Of a stretch of DNA of 9,800 bases, positions 5,873 through 9,800 are shown in pieces (positions within the stretch are counted from its first letter, which is position 1; each line of letters opens with the position of its first letter). The stretch lies in NCBI GenBank assembly GCA_003526065.1, contig DQBD01000187.1:3223-13022 (forward strand). The letters are read 5' to 3'. The position numbers and the translations under genes are program-made. The notes under the pieces are model-generated. The model searched no databases. It saw only the letters and a list, made by a program, of their open reading frames with translations, and was not told the DNA's origin. The stretch comes from Gammaproteobacteria bacterium. Its GTDB lineage: Bacteria > Pseudomonadota > Gammaproteobacteria > Immundisolibacterales > Immundisolibacteraceae.

Positions 5873-8266
5873 TCAACCTCGCAACTGTGCCTGGTGGGTA
5901 TCGACCAGTGCCTGCAGCAGGCGCGCCATCAGCTGGTCCACCTCGGCATCGGTCAGGGTGCGCTCGGTGGCCGACAGGGTAAGGCCAAGGGCAATGCTTT
6001 TGTAGCCTGCCGGCACGCCCGCGCCCAGGTAAACGTCAAACAGCAGCAGATCCTGAACCGGCGCCTGGGTACACGCGCCGCGCGCGGTGGCCAGCAGATC
6101 GGCGCCGCTGACGTCCTGCGGTACCAGCACCGCCAGGTCGCGCCGCACGGTCGGGAACCGCGATACCTCGCGGTAGACCGGCGTGTCGGCGTCGGTCAGG
6201 GCGGTCAGCTCGATTTCGAACACCAGCGCCGGCATGAGCTTCAGGTCGGCTTCGATCTTGGGATGCAGGCGTCCGAGCCAGCCCACCGGCTGGCCGTCGC
6301 GCAGCAGGCGGGCGCTCTGGCCGGGGTGCAGTGCCGGGTGCTCGGCGGCGACAAAGCTGAAGGCGTCCGCGCAGCCGGTCAAAGTCAGCAGTGCCTCGAC
6401 GTCGCCCTTGAGATCGAAGAAATCGACGGACTCCTCGGTCAGTGCCCACTGCTCGGGATGGCGCAGGCCACCGATCAGGCCGGCCAGCATCATGTCCTGG
6501 CGCAGGCCGTCGTCAGCGTTCAGGAAACGCAGGCCGGTCTCGAACAGTCGCACCCGCGTCGCCTGACGGTTGACGTTGTGGGCGTAGGCATGCAGCAGGC
6601 CTGGCCACAGGCTGGTACGCATGACGGCCAGTTCGGCCGACAGCGGGTTGGCCAGTTCGAGCGGCGGCGTGTGCGGGTCGATCAGCGCCTGCAGGCGCTG
6701 ATCGACGAAGCTGTAGGTGATGGCTTCCTGGTAGCCGCGATCGGCCAGCGCCAGGGCCAGGCGCTGGCGGGACAGGCACGCGTCGTCGGCGGCCGGGAAG
6801 TTGGCGCGCGGCGTCGGTCGCACACTGGGCAGCCGTTCGTAGCCATGCACGCGGGCCACTTCCTCGATCAGGTCTTCCTCGCAGGCCAGATCGAAGCGCC
6901 GGCTTGGCGCCTGGGCCTGCCAAACGCCGGGCGCCTGCGTGCTCAGGCGGATGTCGAGCCGCTGCAGCAAGGCTTCCACGTCACTGTGCTCAAGCGAGGC
7001 GCCGAGGACGTGTTCGATGCGGGCGTGGCGCAGTGTGATCGGTGCCGGCTGCGGCAGGTGTGCCTCGGACAGGGCTTCCACCACCGGGCCGGGACGGCCG
7101 CCGCACAGGGAAACCAGCAGCTGCGTGGCGCGTTCGATGGCGGCGCGTTGCAGGTTGGGGTCGACGCCGCGCTCGAAGCGGTGCGAGGCATCGGTGTGCA
7201 TGCCAAGGCGCCGCGCCCGCCCGGCCACCGCGCGCGGCGCAAAGAAGGCGCTTTCGAGCAGCACATCACAGGTGTTGTCGCCGACCGCCGAGTCGGCGCC
7301 GCCCATGATGCCGGCCGCCGCCAGTGGCTTTTCGGTATCGGCGATCAGCAGCCACTGGTCGGCATCCGCGGCCAGCTCGAGCGTCTGTTCGTTCAGCAGT
7401 TGCAGGCGTTCATCCGGGCGACCGTGGCGTACCACGATGGCGCCCTCGACGCGTTGCAGGTCGAAGGCGTGCAGCGGCTGACCGAGTTCCAGCAGCACAT
7501 AGTTGGTGACGTCGACCACCGGCCCCAGGCTGCGCAGGCCGGCGCGGCGCAGGCGCTCGCGCAGCCACAGCGGTGTCTGCGCCTGCGGGTCGATGCCCTC
7601 GACCACCCGGCACAGATAGCGCGGGCAGGCGGCCGGTGCCTCGAGCCGCACCTCGACCGTGCGTTCGCTGGCCGGGGGCACGGGAGTCATGGGCGGTGCG
7701 GTCAGCGGCGCCTGGGTCAGTGCCGCCAGTTCGCGTGCCAGGCCGGCGATGCTCAGGCAGTCGCCGCGGTTGGGGGTGAGTTCGACCTCGATCAGGTGGT
7801 CGTCGAGCGCCAGGTAGTCGCGCAGCGGCATACCGAGCGGCGCGTCGTCCGGCAATTCGAACAGCCCGGCATGACCCTCGCCGAGGCCGAGTTCCTGCGC
7901 CGAGCACAGCATGCCCTCGGACACCTGGCCGCGAATCTTGCTCTTCTTGATGTGCAGCCCGCCGGCCAGGCGCGCGCCGATGCGCGCCAGCGGCACGTGC
8001 AGTCCCGGCCGGGCATTGGGCGCGCCGCAGACGATGTTCAGCGGTTCGCCGTCGGCGTCCACCTGCACCTCGCACAGGCGCAGGCGGTCGGCATCCGGGT
8101 GCGGGCGGGTGCTGGCGATGCGGGCGACCACCACCTGTTCCGGTACCTCGGCAACCGGTTCGACGGCGCCGATTTCGATGCCCGCCATGGTCAGGCGCTG
8201 CGCCAGACCGGCGACGTCCACAGCCGGGTTACACCACTCGCGCAGCCACGCTTCACTCACCAGCAT
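5873..8266 (-). CDS. pheT: Phenylalanine--tRNA ligase beta subunit
   Basis: PheT forms the (alpha-beta)2 phenylalanyl-tRNA synthetase with PheS. It binds tRNA-Phe and carries the editing site that removes mischarged Tyr. The 797 residues agree with the usual length (795 in E. coli). Domains in order are the N-terminal region with an EMAP/OB-type tRNA-binding domain (about 42-150, [17 protein letters not shown] at 110-126), the B3/B4 editing domain (about 212-388, with [10 protein letters not shown] at 261-270), B5 (about 407-475, ending [18 protein letters not shown]), the catalytic-like core (about 500-690) and the FDX-ACB anticodon-binding domain (about 703-796, [14 protein letters not shown]). 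The start is the ATG at 8266, 11 nt after the pheS stop, although the frame stays open further upstream. Only a weak AGG precedes it. ihfA begins one base after its stop. Confidence 0.98.
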   Translation of the reverse strand: MLVSEAWLREWCNPAVDVAGLAQRLTMAGIEIGAVEPVAEVPEQVVVARIASTRPHPDADRLRLCEVQVDADGEPLNIVCGAPNARPGLHVPLARIGARLAGGLHIKKSKIRGQVSEGMLCSAQELGLGEGHAGLFELPDDAPLGMPLRDYLALDDHLIEVELTPNRGDCLSIAGLARELAALTQAPLTAPPMTPVPPASERTVEVRLEAPAACPRYLCRVVEGIDPQAQTPLWLRERLRRAGLRSLGPVVDVTNYVLLELGQPLHAFDLQRVEGAIVVRHGRPDERLQLLNEQTLELAADADQWLLIADTEKPLAAAGIMGGADSAVGDNTCDVLLESAFFAPRAVAGRARRLGMHTDASHRFERGVDPNLQRAAIERATQLLVSLCGGRPGPVVEALSEAHLPQPAPITLRHARIEHVLGASLEHSDVEALLQRLDIRLSTQAPGVWQAQAPSRRFDLACEEDLIEEVARVHGYERLPSVRPTPRANFPAADDACLSRQRLALALADRGYQEAITYSFVDQRLQALIDPHTPPLELANPLSAELAVMRTSLWPGLLHAYAHNVNRQATRVRLFETGLRFLNADDGLRQDMMLAGLIGGLRHPEQWALTEESVDFFDLKGDVEALLTLTGCADAFSFVAAEHPALHPGQSARLLRDGQPVGWLGRLHPKIEADLKLMPALVFEIELTALTDADTPVYREVSRFPTVRRDLAVLVPQDVSGADLLATARGACTQAPVQDLLLFDVYLGAGVPAGYKSIALGLTLSATERTLTDAEVDQLMARLLQALVDTHQAQLRG

Positions 8267-8277
8267 GGGAATTCTGC

Positions 8278-9722
<1,445 letters not shown>

Positions 9723-9755
9723 GGTTCAGTGACTCGTGCGAGTTGGAAAGCCGCT

Positions 9756-9800
9756 TCAGGCGTGCGGCAGCATCTGGCGCACGGCCGGCGTGTCGGCCGC
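9756..9800 (-). CDS. rpmI: 50S ribosomal protein L35, C-terminal fragment; 5' end outside window
   Basis: On the minus strand the last 45 bases read as 14 codons plus TGA, giving AADTPAVRQMLPHA. This fits the conserved C-terminus of bacterial L35, where the protein commonly ends in a MLP(Y/H) motif. Its place directly upstream of rplT on the same strand is the universal rpmI-rplT order. The rest of the gene (about 50 codons) is beyond the window edge. The fragment is short, so identification rests on the ending and on synteny together. Confidence 0.88.
   Translation of the reverse strand, partial: AADTPAVRQMLPHA

Noticed and set aside
9723..9755. ACTCG-CA-CGAGT repeat between rpmI and rplT as a regulatory hairpin
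   Set aside because: Five base pairs with a 2-nt loop cannot fold as drawn, and only a weak 4-bp stem remains. Chance is enough to explain it.

Overview
The window is GC-rich, tightly packed DNA of a proteobacterium, most likely a gammaproteobacterium outside the Enterobacterales. The main clue is the right-hand gene order (rpmI-rplT-pheS-pheT-ihfA-merR-tRNA-Pro, all on the minus strand). It matches the order I recall from Pseudomonas and related gammaproteobacteria. The linked pcm-nlpD pair points the same way. I cannot name the genus from this sequence.

Right half (9800 down to about 5080, minus strand): translation and nucleoid genes. The tail of rpmI (L35) and rplT (L20) are followed by a hairpin and an intrinsic terminator, or attenuator, only 15 nt before pheS. 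Then come pheS and pheT (both subunits of phenylalanyl-tRNA synthetase), ihfA, a short MerR-type regulator and tRNA-Pro(GGG). A perfect 13-bp terminator closes the tRNA gene.

Middle (5053 down to 3685, minus strand): pcm (repair of isoaspartyl-damaged protein) and an NlpD-type LysM/LytM lipoprotein. In Escherichia coli these lie in surE-pcm-nlpD-rpoS. Here neither surE nor rpoS is adjacent.

Left-middle (3631 down to 1028, minus strand): three metabolic genes with stop/start overlaps of 4 and 8 nt. They encode a class I methyltransferase, a metal-dependent amidohydrolase-2 protein and an ornithine cyclodeaminase/mu-crystallin family protein. The overlaps imply one translationally coupled operon. 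Its substrate cannot be read from the sequence, and it is the least ordinary part of the window.

Left edge (1 to 1020, plus strand): the C-terminal part of an acyl-CoA synthetase that enters from outside the window and converges on the three-gene operon with only 7 bp between stop codons.

I see no CRISPR array, insertion sequence, integrase or rRNA gene, and no gene-free stretch longer than about 70 bp. Most of the window is conserved housekeeping DNA. The points worth checking are the coupled three-gene operon, the two terminators placed directly ahead of start codons, and the degenerate active site of NlpD.
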